A stretch of 55,483 bases of DNA from Stramonita haemastoma (GCA_030674155.1 CM060326.1:41453839-41509321); one strand, 5' to 3'; numbered from the stretch's first letter, positions 1 to 9,624 are shown. The notes: a model not told the origin generated them from the sequence alone. Program-made: numbers and translations.

Positions 1-688
1 GTGTCTCTTGTCAAACCCACTGGTGCCCTAGTTGTCTGTTAGCAGGCTTGTTATCATCCACACCTGGCAATGAAATGGCATGCCTACTCTTCTTCCACTG
101 TGGATGGGTTTTCAATCTGTCAGGGAGCCCTTGTTATGCACACATGAATTTGCACTAGGAATGTTTTGTTTTTCTTCTCATCTTCTTTCATCATCCTATC
201 CTGCTGTTCCCACGCTGCACATTTCTTTCTGTCCACCCACCCCAACCACACCTAAGATTCTTATTTTAGCATCCTCAGGATCAAAAGTCCACAGGGATTC
301 AACAATGTCAGACTGCTGTAGGGTCACCAGCCAGAGAGGCCCTGCACTGCTGCTGGGTCACCTGGTGGTGTTCAGCAGTGCCTGTTCTGAGCTCACATGC
401 GAGGACATCACCCACTAAACCCCCCTACTGACTGCAGTAATAGTTCAGTCGTGTAGCCAGAACCGAGTGAGACACCTAGCCAAGGTGGCAGCCACCACAA
501 TGTCCTACAGGGACCATCTCCCACATACCATCCAACCCTGAAGGCCTCAACACAAACTCACCACAGGCACAGAAACATAGTTTTATGGGAAACTGAAACT
601 GATGCCACCCTGAGACAGAGTATCCAGGACCACCAAATCAGAGATAATTCTTTTACGGCATGTGCACTTTGGTACTTCTTGACAGGGT
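1..688. other. Unassigned sequence, probably intronic
   Basis: I see no gene, microsatellite or clear SINE here. A 112-codon open frame on the + strand (80-418) lacks recognisable domains and has no flanking splice sites. Since the PARP gene at 1472 onward clearly begins before the window, this stretch is most simply one of its upstream introns, or the 3' flank of the weak minus-strand candidate exon at 689-883. Confidence 0.4.
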
Positions 689-883
689 TTACTCTACACT
701 TCCTATCTCTTTATAATCCGGCTTCAGCTGGCCTTGAGAGATACAGACACCTGCAGTGTTGGTCAGGTAATTTGAGACAACCTCAAAATTGCGAATAAAA
801 TGGATAAAGCTCGACTGTGTGGTCTCAATCTTCCCACTGAGCGAGCCCACAGCACAGTCACTGTGGATGGAGTCAGTCAGAGT
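689..883 (-). CDS. Weak candidate terminal exon, minus strand, unknown protein
   Basis: Read on the minus strand, a T-rich acceptor ending in TTTTTTCAG (at 884 and above) is followed by 64 open codons and a TAA at 691-689. The peptide has ordinary composition, starting TLTDSIHSDCAVGSLSGKIE and ending QLKPDYKEIGSVE. I do not recognise a family. A tRNA-like SINE head lies just upstream on the same strand, so the segment could be part of a transposed element. A 65-codon open frame at this base composition is not rare by chance, so this is a candidate only; it would be a gene on the opposite strand inside or beside the PARP gene. Confidence 0.2.
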   Translation of the reverse strand, partial: TLTDSIHSDCAVGSLSGKIETTQSSFIHFIRNFEVVSNYLTNTAGVCISQGQLKPDYKEIGSVE

Positions 884-887
884 CTGA

Positions 888-985
888 AAAAATTGCTATG
901 ACTCTTATGGGATTCAAATCCATGACCTTCAGCCCATAACCCAAGGCATTGACCACTGCACCATGACAGCTAGCACACATGGGAT
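888..985 (-). repeat. tRNA-like SINE head fragment
   Basis: On the minus strand a box-A-like segment (GGTGCAGTGGTCAATGCC) is followed by a box-B-like GGATTTGAATCCC (909-921), the internal RNA polymerase III promoter layout of tRNA-derived SINEs. It does not fold as an intact tRNA gene. Confidence 0.5.
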
Positions 986-1236
986 CTTGGTTTACAGTCT
1001 GCCTGTAGGACTTGTTTGAGCCTAGCAGAGGATGGTTTTGCTGGATATCAGAGGGATCTGAGTAGTTGCAATATGTGCTAGCTTTTTTTAAAAACTTGTT
1101 TTTGATATTTTTAAAAATTTTGGCTGAAATGAAGTGAAGACACACATATGGGCATAAACCAACACACACAAAAACACCCCATCCTAAACATGTAATATGC
1201 AAGAAGACGATGTAAAAACTTTATGGTGAAAGCTGA

Positions 1237-1362
1237 TAATGGTAGGCCACAACAGCTAGAACTTGGAGGTTCACCAATGGTAAGACACTGCGTATGCGAC
1301 AGGCTTTTTGTCTTCCATTCAGGTAGCAGCCACACTCCAACTTCAGGGATACTTTAATATTG
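1237..1362 (+). repeat. Dispersed repeat family D copy
   Basis: Contains the pair of blocks AGCTAGAACTTGGAGGTTCACC and AGGTAGCAGCCACACTCC, which recurs at 12962, 15252, 17735 and 31660 on the + strand and at 7150, 22570, 35410 and 48480 on the opposite strand. The function and exact ends of the family are unknown; it is most likely a SINE body or tail. Confidence 0.5.
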
Positions 1363-1471
1363 ATTTAGTTGGTGCTAGCACTTGAGGCTGTCACAAGATA
1401 AGGCTGAATGAAGTTGTCTAAATGATAATCCTCTTATCCTTTTTCTTCTTTTTTTTTCCACCTTCTGTTAG

Positions 1472-1710
1472 AGCCAGATTTGTCAGACTCGCACAAGGAG
1501 GCGTTTGAGGCGCAGATATGCACGACCAAGAAGGAGGACTGCAAGCAGGTGATTGACATTTTGCTGAAGGTGCTGAAGACCACCTTCCTGTGGCACGAGA
1601 CTCTGGAGAAGAAATACCTGGACACCTTCCTGAAGCTGGACCAGGGAGTGGTGCAGGCATTCTCCACACCGCCTCCAGGACCAACGTCTACCTCAGCACC
1701 AGCGACACAG
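1472..1710 (+). CDS. PARP-type ADP-ribosyltransferase, internal exon 1 in window (gene 5' end outside)
   Basis: The exon follows a long pyrimidine tract and TTCTGTTAG acceptor and ends ACACAG|GTGAGA, a good donor in phase 0. It encodes about 79 residues. The first part is predicted helical and rich in Lys and Leu (KEDCKQVIDILLKVLKTTFL, then WHETLEKKYLDTFLKL). It ends in a Pro/Ser/Thr-rich linker (STPPPGPTSTSAPATQ). I do not recognise this part as a known domain on its own; it is assigned to the PARP gene because exons 5107, 7674 and 9422 continue on the same strand in compatible phase. No start codon context is visible, so earlier exons must lie before the window. The acceptor could also be the next AG two bases downstream. 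The antisense open frame over the same bases is taken as a shadow. Confidence 0.75.
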
Positions 1711-1771
1711 GTGAGATTCCGCTCAGAAGGAAGAACTCTCTGGCTGAAGTTCTTCAAAGCTGATATTGTAA

Positions 1772-2144
1772 AGGTAAAAAAAGGTAAAGGTGTTCCGTAA
1801 CCTGTGTGGTTGTAGGGGAGCAAGGCATCAGAGACTTCAGCTTCTCTAGGGGCAAGCATATTGAGGGCTGCACCCATCAGCCTCTTCCTCGCTGCTTTAC
1901 CTTCCCTGACTGTAAAGAGGGCAGGTACCCATTTACAGCTGGGTGAACTGGGGGAACTGTACTGAAGCCAAGGTGCGCAAACGGACACCCAGCCAATGTT
2001 AAGCAGCGTTGAGCATGGTTACCAATTGGACGGTGACCGTTTGCGCACCTTGGCTACATCCAATCAAACTAGTAACCACGCTTGATGCAGCCTAACATTG
2101 GCTGGGGGAAAGCGAGCGCTCTGACCACTGAGCTACCCATCCCC
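1772..2144 (-). repeat. SINE family A, copy 1
   Basis: The minus strand starts with a tRNA-like head (GGGATGGGTAGCTCAGTGG, TCAGAGCGCTC) and continues into a body with a conserved CATAACCTGTGTGG block. Related copies are at 3038-3333 and 14634-14917. This copy carries an extra inverted segment: AAGGTGCGCAAACGG (about 1968) and CCGTTTGCGCACCTT (about 2037) are complementary and could form a hairpin with a loop of roughly 50 bases. Confidence 0.7.
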
Positions 2145-2149
2145 TGATA

Positions 2150-2811
2150 GTAAAACAAAAACACACAAAAAAACTAAGGCTTAGATCTAGCATGAAACAC
2201 AAATCAGAATGTGAGAGAAATGGCATGTAGGACAAAACAGATTTGAATGTGGAGATGAATGACTTGTTGCAGAAAACACCAACTGGAAATAAGATTCAGG
2301 ACTTCTATCAGAAAACATGCATTGAGGTAAGAGATGAATGGATTTTGGAAGAGAAATAGAAAGAAGAAACAAACCAACAAACAAAGAAAAAAACTCAACC
2401 AGCCAACTAAACCAGCGAACTAAAAAACGTATATCATGGTGCAACATAAATAGCATATTGCATAAAACACGAATTGGGAATGGACACAAATAACTTTTTG
2501 TTTCTAACAAAAACTGAGAAAAGAGAAGATTAGCTGAGAGATACTCCAGAGCAAAAGCGTTACTCACAGAAATTTATTCTTGTCGTCATCATTCTTTGTC
2601 ACAGGTCTCAGGCTGTGTGGCCAGAAACATTGCGTGCATAAACTGGAATCTGGCATCAGACAGAAATTTTGAAGCTTTATGAACTGCGGAACATGGAGGG
2701 ATCGGCCAGGCGATCGAAACTGGGACTCCCTGCCAACACTGACCACTTGCCGAACTACTGGAAGGTCAGGTTCTGAGCTGACTTTTGTTATCTTTAGGTA
2801 AAAGGTATATA
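2150..2811. other. Intronic sequence without recognised features
   Basis: A-rich intron sequence. Short antisense open frames at 2187-2567 and 2564-2842 have low-complexity, hydrophobic translations and no splice or start context. I see no gene here. Confidence 0.5.
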
Positions 2812-3034
2812 AGCAATGGCGTTGTGCCCTTGGAAAAGGCACTTTACGGCTATTTTCTCACCCTCACCCAGGTGTAAAAGGGGTACCAACCTTGTGTTGG
2901 GGGTTAACCCTGTGATAGACTGGCATCCTATCCAGGGGGGAGTCTATGACTCTCAGTCGCTTAACGCCACAGACACCGGGATAAGCACCGGCCTGATGAG
3001 CCTTAGGCTCGGGACAGACTTTAACTTTAACTTA
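2812..3034 (+). repeat. SINE family B, 5'-truncated copy
   Basis: Matches the body of the full copy at 11765-12052: GGCGTTGTGCCCTTGGAAAA, GTGTAAAAGGGGTACCAACC, then GATAAGCACCGGCCTGATGA. The tRNA head is missing. It runs directly into a family A SINE, forming a composite. Confidence 0.7.
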
Positions 3035-3037
3035 ACT

Positions 3038-3333
3038 ATGTAAAAGGTAAAGGTAAAGGTGTCCCATAACCTGTGTGGTCGTAGGGGAGCGAGGCATCAG
3101 AGACTTCAGCTTCTCTAGGGGCCAGCATATTGAGGGTGGCGCCCATCTCCTCTCCCTCGCTGCTTTACCTTCCCTGATCCTAAAGAAGGCAGGTACCCGT
3201 TTACAGCTGGGTGAACTGAAGGAACTGTACTGAAGCCAAGGTGCGCAAATGGTCACCCATGTGCAACTGGTAACTATGCTCGATGCTGCTTAACTTGACT
3301 TGGGGAGAACGAGCGCTCTGACCACTTAGCTCT
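3038..3333 (-). repeat. SINE family A, copy 2
   Basis: Same block order as copy 1 (CATAACCTGTGTGG block, then the GAGCGCTCTGACCAC head end), joined to the preceding family B SINE with only a short AAGGT repeat between them. Confidence 0.7.
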
Positions 3334-3402
3334 AAATATGGTTTCTTTTAAAAATGTAGAAGATTTGGATATTGTGTTTGAGTAGATTTAATGTGTGAAT
3401 GT

Positions 3403-3404
3403 GA

Positions 3405-3497
<93 letters not shown>
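3403..3497. repeat. (GT)n microsatellite, about 46 units
   Basis: A nearly uninterrupted GT run. It is followed to about 3810 by TG-rich imperfect sequence with G runs at 3521-3530 and 3800-3807. Open frames made of His-Thr or Cys-Val repeats here are products of the dinucleotide. Confidence 0.95.
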
Positions 3498-4019
3498 GTA
3501 TTTGTGTCTGTGTGTGTATGGGGGGGGGGGTATTGTGTGTGGTGGCCCTCAATTTTACATCTCTTCATAAAAAGTGATATTAGACAAAATGTTGAGTCAT
3601 GGGTACATGTATGTGTGTATTCAAGTGTTTACCTGCATGTATGTAAGTGTGGATAGTGCATGCACTCAAGCGCATATTTGTACCAGTGTCTATAGATATA
3701 TAATTATGTAGGTATACCTGTACCTTGTGTGTGTTTGGTGTGTGTGTGTGTATGTATGTGTGTGTGCATGTGTGTTGTATGTGTATGTGTGTGTGTGTGG
3801 GGGGGGGTATGTACAAATATGATGGAGTTAATAGCTTTGAAAATGGCTGCAAGAGTTAACAGGAAACTTTAAAAAAAACACTTTTATTGCCAATACCAAT
3901 TTATTTTCTGTAGTACTATTTAAAAAAACCCAACCCCATAACACCTTGCTAGAAACGGATTAAGGTTTGAGTCACAGTGTATACTTGCACTCTGCCTCAC
4001 TGTGTCTCTACTACTTTTC

Positions 4020-4731
4020 CATATCATCATCATCATCATCATCGTCATCGTCATCATTATCTTCTTCATTATCATCATCATCATCATCACCATCACCATC
4101 AGCAGCAGCAGCAGCAGCATAATCCTTCTCTTCATCATCATCATAGTAATTATCATCATTATCATCAGCATTAGCGTCATCATCATAGTTGTCATAGTCA
4201 TCGTCATCGTGGTCATCATCATCATACTCATCATCATCATTACCCTTCTACTCATACTCCTTATCCTCCTCATCATCACCATCATCATCATACCCACCAT
4301 CATCGTTATCATCATCATCATGTCTTCCTCCTCCTCCTCCTCCTCCTCCTCCTCCTCCTCCTCCTCCTCCTCCTCCTCCTCCTCCTCCTCCTCCTCTTCA
4401 TCCTTATCCTCCTCCTCCTCCTCCTCCTCCTCCTCCTCCTCCTCCTCCTAATTGTTGTTGTCATCATCATCATCATAGTCATCATCATTGTCATAGTTAT
4501 CATCATCATCATAGCCATCATTATCATCTTTATCATCATCATAGACATCCTCCTCATCATAGTCATCATCATCAGCATCGTCATCATCATCCATCCATCG
4601 TCATCATCATCGTCATCATCGTAGTCATCATCATCATCCATCCATCATCATCATCATCAGCAGCAGCAGCAGCATTCATCATCATCATCATCATCGTCAT
4701 CATCATTCGTCATCATCGTCGTCGTCGTCGC

Positions 4732-4812
<81 letters not shown>

Positions 4813-4813
4813 C
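4020..4813. repeat. Compound trinucleotide microsatellite (ATC/TCA, TCC, AGC)
   Basis: About 790 bp of trinucleotide repeat in the intron: TCA/ATC with short AGC runs (4023-4320), a long TCC block (4323-4450), then TCA again with CATC and CGTC variants to 4813. The strands are almost pure pyrimidine in the TCC block. The long Ser, His, Ile, Asp, Met and Arg open frames over it are artefacts of repeat translation. Confidence 0.95.
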
Positions 4814-4861
4814 CTTTGCAAACGATGTCAACCTTATTTACTGTAAAGCTTAAACGTGATT

Positions 4862-5080
4862 GATTGATTGATTGATTTATTCTTTTATATCAAGGATAAT
4901 GGAATAAGCACTCTTGTGCTTTTTTACATCCAGTCTTCGTGTGTATGCAGTTTTGTAAATGTCGTCTGTTCCCACCGGCACACGATGGCCTACTCTTACG
5001 AAAAGTGGAACAGGATTTAACGTGTGCGCAAGATGTTCTGCGTGCGTTTGCACACGGGGCCTCGGTTTAAAGTCTCATGT
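4862..5080 (-). repeat. SINE family C, truncated, abutting PARP exon at 5107
   Basis: The minus strand carries the family C tail: from the exon side, ACTTTAAACCGAGGCCCCGT, then AGAACATCTTGCGCACACG, GTAGGCCATCGTGTGCCGG and a terminal TATAAAAGAATAAA-like end. The 5' tRNA head is missing. The copy stops only about 25 bases before the exon boundary, so it supplies sequence next to the splice acceptor. Confidence 0.75.
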
Positions 5081-5106
5081 GTGTGCTGTGTGTGTCCCAT
5101 GGACAG

Positions 5107-5289
5107 ATCTGCCGCAAAGAGCGGCAGGTGAACTACAGCCAAGCTGTGGAAGCCTGGCGGAGGCGAGGGGTCAAGCTGAACAGCATCAGCCAAGCAGAGT
5201 TCAAAGAGGTGGATGCCCTGGTGCAGGCCACCTGGGAGGCTGACAAAGCAGGAGCTGGTAAAGATGCCCGCAACCTGTCACACACACCG
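5107..5289 (+). CDS. PARP-type ADP-ribosyltransferase, exon 2 in window
   Basis: The acceptor is CCCATGGACAG and the reading continues in phase 0 from the exon at 1472. It encodes about 61 residues, from ICRKERQVNYSQAVEAW through AEFKEVDALVQATWEAD to ARNLSHTP. By alignment from memory, VDALVQATW sits where the segment just before the catalytic fold of tankyrase-like PARPs begins. The chosen end uses a GTGTGA donor at 5290 and leaves phase 0, joining LIEVKRLENP of the next exon. A much stronger AAG|GTAAGT donor exists at 5298, but using it would include an in-frame TGA (5293-5295) unless one base is missing there, which is possible given the other breaks in this gene. The preceding intron ends in a SINE. 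Confidence 0.8.
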
Positions 5290-5520
5290 GTGTGAAGGTA
5301 AGTCAAAGTCTAAAGTTAAGAGTTTTATTTCCGGATGGTACGTTAAGGAAGCTTTGATTTGCAGGTTTTTTGTGGGTTTTTTTTTTTTTTCATCAAAGCA
5401 TCTATCTATCTAGGGAAAAAATTTAAAAAAAGAAAAGAAGAAAAAGTATTCACCAGTATTGTTTAGCTAAAATGATTTCATCCTTAAAAATGAAATATAC
5501 CTATTGATAAAAGCAAGCAA

Positions 5521-5551
5521 AAAAAAAAAAAAAAAAAAATCCACTCAAAAG

Positions 5552-5630
<79 letters not shown>

Positions 5631-5674
5631 CTCACACATACACACCGACACACACACACACACACACCACAGCA

Positions 5675-5729
<55 letters not shown>

Positions 5730-5751
5730 ACACACACACACACACACACAA
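5521..5751. repeat. A run followed by (CA)n microsatellite
   Basis: An A run at 5519-5539 is followed by CA repeats from 5553 to 5750 with a few ACC, CAAA and CACAGC interruptions. Intronic. Confidence 0.95.
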
Positions 5752-5759
5752 TCATGATG

Positions 5760-6415
5760 AAAGGGTTCAAACCTAAAAGTCTACAGCCAGTGCACCGGCA
5801 GCTAATTTAAAAAAAAAAAAATACTGCTTGACATGGGGGGGGAGGGGGAAGGGTGCATTCCATACCTCCATCCTCCTCTTACCAAACTACCTGGTACCTG
5901 TGAACACACAGTTTGTGAGTCAGTGAATTTGTAGGTTCTCGTTCAAGATGGCAGATGAATGATTCATCAATAATAACTCACCTAGGTTTGAGCTGTTGAA
6001 TGGCTGCTTCAGCTTCACTGAATTAAGGCATGGGGCTGGTTCTGATTCCTATCAGTGCAAAGAATACTTTTAGGGCTATTGTTTTAAACATTTTAAAACT
6101 TCACGATACTTATTCCACTTGTTCATGATTATCACGCTGTGATCAGTTGATGTGGTGCCCTCCACGATGTTCATGCTCTTGTTTCTAGGTTTGAATATAC
6201 AGGACTAAGCTTTCCTTACCTGTTGAAATAATCCATGGATCTTTTGCGTTCATTGTGTTAATTTATTTTTGCCTTTTTTTTTTTTTTTGCAGCCTGTTTT
6301 TCTTATTTCTTTTCATTTTGCTCTTGATTTCTCATTTGAAAGATCAGTTTTGCAGAACTGAAAACATACTGACATGGATGTCGCTAATGTTGCTGAAAAT
6401 AGAGTGACATGGAGG
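5760..6415. other. Intronic sequence without recognised features
   Basis: Mixed sequence with short homopolymers (A at 5808-5820, T at 6278-6288). I see no exon with splice sites and no repeat family that I could match elsewhere in the window. Confidence 0.5.
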
Positions 6416-7130
6416 TCCAGAGGGCAGGATAGCTTAGTGGTTAGAGCATTGTGCTTGCAGCATGGTGGCCTCGGATCAACCCTAGGTTTGACACACCTGT
6501 CAGTTTTCCCCACATTCAGCTACTCTCAGCTGCTGTCCACTCCATCCCAACTTGTGCTAATTATAGCAGAAACTGACCGCACTTCTGCTTGGTAAAAGAC
6601 AGGCCCTAACTTTAGCTCAGGGCCCAGAACCCTTGACTGAGTTATGCTGGATTTGCGACCTGTGTTGAGCTACCACCGAGACACCTGTTCAACGGGACTT
6701 TCCCCCTAGAGTTAACATCAGTATTGACTCTACTCCCCTTAAAGTCCTTTAGGTGAGATTAGAAACCAAGACCCCATGTGCAATTGCATACAGAACATTT
6801 TGTGTACACTTTAAAAACCCATTGTGGGTTTTGGAAAAGTAGGCTGCTCATGCTAGTAGGATTGGATGACAAGAAATCCATCTTAAACATCACATTTAAA
6901 CACAGCAACCTTCAGATAAGACTATAAACCGAGGTCCTGTATGCAAACACACGCAGAACATCTTGCACACATGTAAAAACGCATTGAGCTTTTCAGAAAA
7001 GTAGGCCATTGTGTGCCGGTGCGAACAGATGACAAAATTGACAAAACTGTATACACATGGGGACTGGATATTTAAAAAAAGCACATAAGTGCTTTACTCC
7101 AATATCATTGAAATAAAAGAATTAAAATAA
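6416..7130 (+). repeat. Two SINE family C-like copies in tandem
   Basis: The first has a tRNA-like head (GGATAGCTTAGTGGTTAGAG, then a box-B-like CGGATCAACCC) and a diverged tail to about 6870. The second, from 6896, is tail only: AGACTATAAACCGAGGTCC, AACATCTTGCACACATG, AGTAGGCCATTGTGTGCCGG, ending in A-rich AAATAAAAG repeats near 7130. Confidence 0.65.
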
Positions 7131-7673
7131 AATCCGTGCACACCGATATCCTATTCAGACATCATTCCTGAAGTCGGAGGGCAGCCACCTTAATGGTGGG
7201 CAAAATGGGCTGACTTACTTATGCCTGTGAATTCCCATGGAAACAAAGGGCCGCAACAACACTCCTCCAATGGACTCGGTTCTGGGAGATCCAGCCCACG
7301 TTATTCCGGCTGCCTTTGTCTCTGCTTCAATGCCTCTATGCCAGGTGTTTTAGTCCACCTACTTTCCGCTTCCCATGTGGGTTCCAGTCAAGGGTGACAT
7401 TTGAAGGGGTTAGTTATCCCTTATACCCCTGGGGTCACACAGTTTATTCACTGTGAAACTCGTGTCAAAGGGAAGTAATTTTGACATCTTTCAATAGTCA
7501 ATACACAAAAAACTGAGGGCGCTAATGGGTGCTACAGGGTTATGTTATAAAGGGGCGCTAATGGGCGCAGCAGGGGGATAAGGGTTATGCAACAATCGCA
7601 CCATTGGTGAAGCTCAGCTGTAGCTGAGGAGCAGTGCTCAGGTCCCCAACAGGAGATGCTGGTTGTGTTTCAG
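7131..7673. other. Intron end with repeat D piece and a short direct repeat
   Basis: A minus-oriented piece of repeat D (7150-7200) is followed by unique sequence. GGGCGCTAATGGG occurs twice (about 7507 and 7553), spaced by 46 bases. The last bases (GGTTGTGTTTCAG) form the acceptor for the exon at 7674. Confidence 0.5.
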
Positions 7674-7886
7674 CTGATTGAGGTCAAGCGGCTGGAAAAC
7701 CCCTGCCTGTGGAGAGAGTACAGCAGCAGAAGGGAGCATCTCTTTTCCCAACTGGAATACCATCGAAGTGGAACCCCCTCAGTGACCTTCACCTCAGTGG
7801 ATCGGCTGACCGGTTCACGAGGTCCCTTACAGACGACGAGCAACATCCGTGCTGGTAGTGTGCTGAACCGAGATATCCATCATCAG
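7674..7886 (+). CDS. PARP-type ADP-ribosyltransferase, exon 3 in window (start of catalytic fold)
   Basis: The acceptor is TGTGTTTCAG and the donor CATCAG|GTGGGTG; both boundaries are phase 0 and the exon is exactly 71 codons. LIEVKRLENPCLWREYSSRR matches the first beta strand and helix of the PARP catalytic domain, where the family typically has a (V/I)xNxxLW..Y pattern. The remaining 45 or so residues (TFTSVDRLTGSRG, SVLNRDIHHQ) form a linker longer than in tankyrase before the HG motif of exon 9422. The intron that follows starts with 7 ordinary bases and then enters a long TTC repeat. Confidence 0.85.
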
Positions 7887-7893
7887 GTGGGTG

Positions 7894-8224
7894 TCTTCTT
7901 CTTCTTCTTCTTCTTCTTCTTCTTCTTCTTCTTCTTCTTCTTCTTCTTCTTCTTCTTCTTCTTCTTCTTCTTCTTCTTCTCCTGCTTCTTCTTCTTCTTC
8001 TTCTTCTTCTTCTTCTTCTTCTTCTTCTTCTTCTTCTTCTTCTTCTTCTCCTTCTTCTTCTTCTTCTTCTTCTCCTTCTTCTTCTTCTTCTTCTTCTTCT
8101 GCTTCTGCTTCTGCTTCTTCTTCTTCTTCTTCTTCTTCTGCTTTTGCTGCTTTCTTCTTCTTCTTCTTCTTCTTCTTCTTCTTCTTCTTCTTCTTCTTCT
8201 TCTTCTTCTTCTTCTTCTTCTTTG
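7894..8224. repeat. (TTC)n / (GAA)n tract, about 110 triplets, beside a splice donor
   Basis: A nearly pure TTC run with a few CTC, CTG and TTTGC interruptions (around 7980, 8049, 8073, 8099-8116, 8140-8153). It begins 7 bases after the donor GT at 7887 and fills most of the 506-bp intron. Homopurine-homopyrimidine mirror repeats of this length are known to form triplex DNA. The long Phe, Ser, Lys and Glu open frames here are not real proteins. Confidence 0.95.
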
Positions 8225-8392
8225 TCATCGTCGCAGTTCTTTTTTCTTCTTCTCCTTTGCCTTAATCAAGTAGAATGAGCAAGTGGAGGTTGTCAATCAA
8301 TAAAGTACATGTGTTGTACTGCTGTATGCTTTAAGTGGCTAGTGCAGTTGTTTGTTGTCTCAGTTTAACTCTCGTAGGTGTCTTTCCTGCAG

Positions 8393-8413
8393 AGACTAAA
8401 GAGCATCACCCAG
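8393..8413 (+). CDS. Probable 21-nt PARP microexon
   Basis: GTGTCTTTCCTGCAG is an excellent acceptor, followed by 21 bases and the donor CACCCAG|GTGGGTCA. It encodes RLKSITQ, is phase 0 at both ends, and therefore fits between exons 7674-7886 and 9422-9574 without changing the frame. Its donor (CAG|GTGGGT) is the same as that of the preceding exon. Seven residues just before NEHYLFHG is where PARPs have a short variable loop. It was called on splice signals and phase alone; skipping it would also keep the frame, so it may be alternatively used. Confidence 0.5.
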
Positions 8414-8881
8414 GTGGGTCATGAATATGCACAGGTATTTTTTTTCTTTTTACCTATTTTTTAACAGTGGTTTAGTTAGTTAATTAATTAATTAGCTAGT
8501 AAATGTCACAGACCAACCTAGCTGGTTAACTACTTTCTCAGGATTAAGGGAGAGTTGATGGCACCAGAAACAGATAAGCTTTGGTGAGGGTTGGCTCTTA
8601 CACTTGGGGTCATGTGTCTGCCGCTTTTGTCTATACTTAATTTGTTCGATTCAGGATAGATTTCAAGAGGTTATGTACTGGTGGTCTAGAGGAAAATTAT
8701 GCCCCAACCTGGAGCTCTAGGATTCTTACAGTTCCAGCATCTCTGACCTGATTTAGCCTTGATGGTATTGATGCCACATCCCTGCATGCAGCAGCAAGGT
8801 CACACTCCGACGTTGCAGAAATGCTGTCATAGTGTGAAAGCCTTTCCCCATGTTTTGCACATACATGCACATGCCCAAACC

Positions 8882-8882
<1 letters not shown>

Positions 8883-8960
<78 letters not shown>
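8883..8960. repeat. (GTAA)n microsatellite, about 19 units
   Basis: A perfect GTAA tetranucleotide run in the intron between the microexon and exon 9422. Every unit plus its neighbour reads GTAAGT, the consensus of a metazoan 5' splice site on the gene's own strand. Confidence 0.95.
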
Positions 8961-9023
8961 CTTCAATTTTAACATCTTTCCACTTTAAGTGATACTAGAC
9001 GACCCTAAGATAGGAGACTGAAT

Positions 9024-9027
<4 letters not shown>

Positions 9028-9105
<78 letters not shown>

Positions 9106-9152
9106 TGTGTGTTTTTTGTGTCTGTGTGTCTGTGTGTGTGTGTGTGTGTGTG
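9028..9152. repeat. (GA)n followed by (GT)n microsatellite
   Basis: GA repeats from 9028 to about 9101, a 20-base spacer, then GT repeats to 9152. Intronic. Confidence 0.95.
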
Positions 9153-9421
9153 ATAAATAGTAACAGCAAATAAAAGGTATTGTTAACATTAACAGAGCAA
9201 GAAAAATATTGAACATTTAAAAATCCCAAAAGAACTACAAGAACTACAATAAATGCCCTATAGGACTTAACAACAAACCTTTAGCAATGTCAAACGTTAG
9301 ATTTACTTTGTTCAAAACTTCGTAAATGGAATTCTCAGAAAAGGCAGGGAGATGAGGTTTTAAGCTCTTACATTCAAGTATGACATGGGTATTTGAAATG
9401 CAAACCTGTATGTGGGTGCAG

Positions 9422-9574
9422 GTGAACGAGCATTACCTGTTCCATGGCACCAAAGACAGTACCTTGCAGAAGATCTACAACCAGGGGCTAGATTTCCGTC
9501 TGGCCAGTGACAAACCATGCTGGGTCCTGGGGTGTACGCTGCTGAGAGCTCCACCAAAGCTGACCAGTACACAG
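9422..9574 (+). CDS. PARP-type ADP-ribosyltransferase, exon 4 in window (NAD-binding core), frame break inside
   Basis: The acceptor is GTGGGTGCAG. VNEHYLFHGTKDSTLQKIY contains the PARP signature (L/F)HGT, with catalytic His at 9443-9445. The frame continues to GLDFRLASDK and then reads into an unlikely WVLGCTLL sequence. From 9517 the +1 frame reads MLGPGVYAAESSTKADQYT, which is the expected second motif with the catalytic Tyr (TAC 9535-9537) and the SS-K that contacts NAD in the family. One base therefore appears to be missing between about 9512 and 9517 (AAACC). With that base counted, the exon ends in phase 1 at ACACAG|GTCAGA, which fits the next exon. The break may be an assembly error or a real inactivating mutation. 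Confidence 0.85.
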
Positions 9575-9624
9575 GTCAGAGAATTTTTCTTTTTTGTTCC
9601 TGGTTGGTTTGTTGCTCAGCTATT

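Noticed and set aside
80..418. 112-codon + strand frame
   Set aside because: No splice signals, no recognisable motif and atypical composition; within chance expectation.
1434..1988. 184-codon minus-strand frame
   Set aside because: Antisense shadow of the PARP exon at 1472-1710 plus a SINE.
4002..4641. Ser, Ile, His, Asp, Met and Arg-rich open frames
   Set aside because: Produced by the ATC/TCC trinucleotide tract inside a PARP intron.
7656..8273. 205-codon frame joining the PARP exon to a poly-Phe/Leu tail
   Set aside because: The coding part stops at the donor at 7887; the remainder is the intronic TTC repeat.
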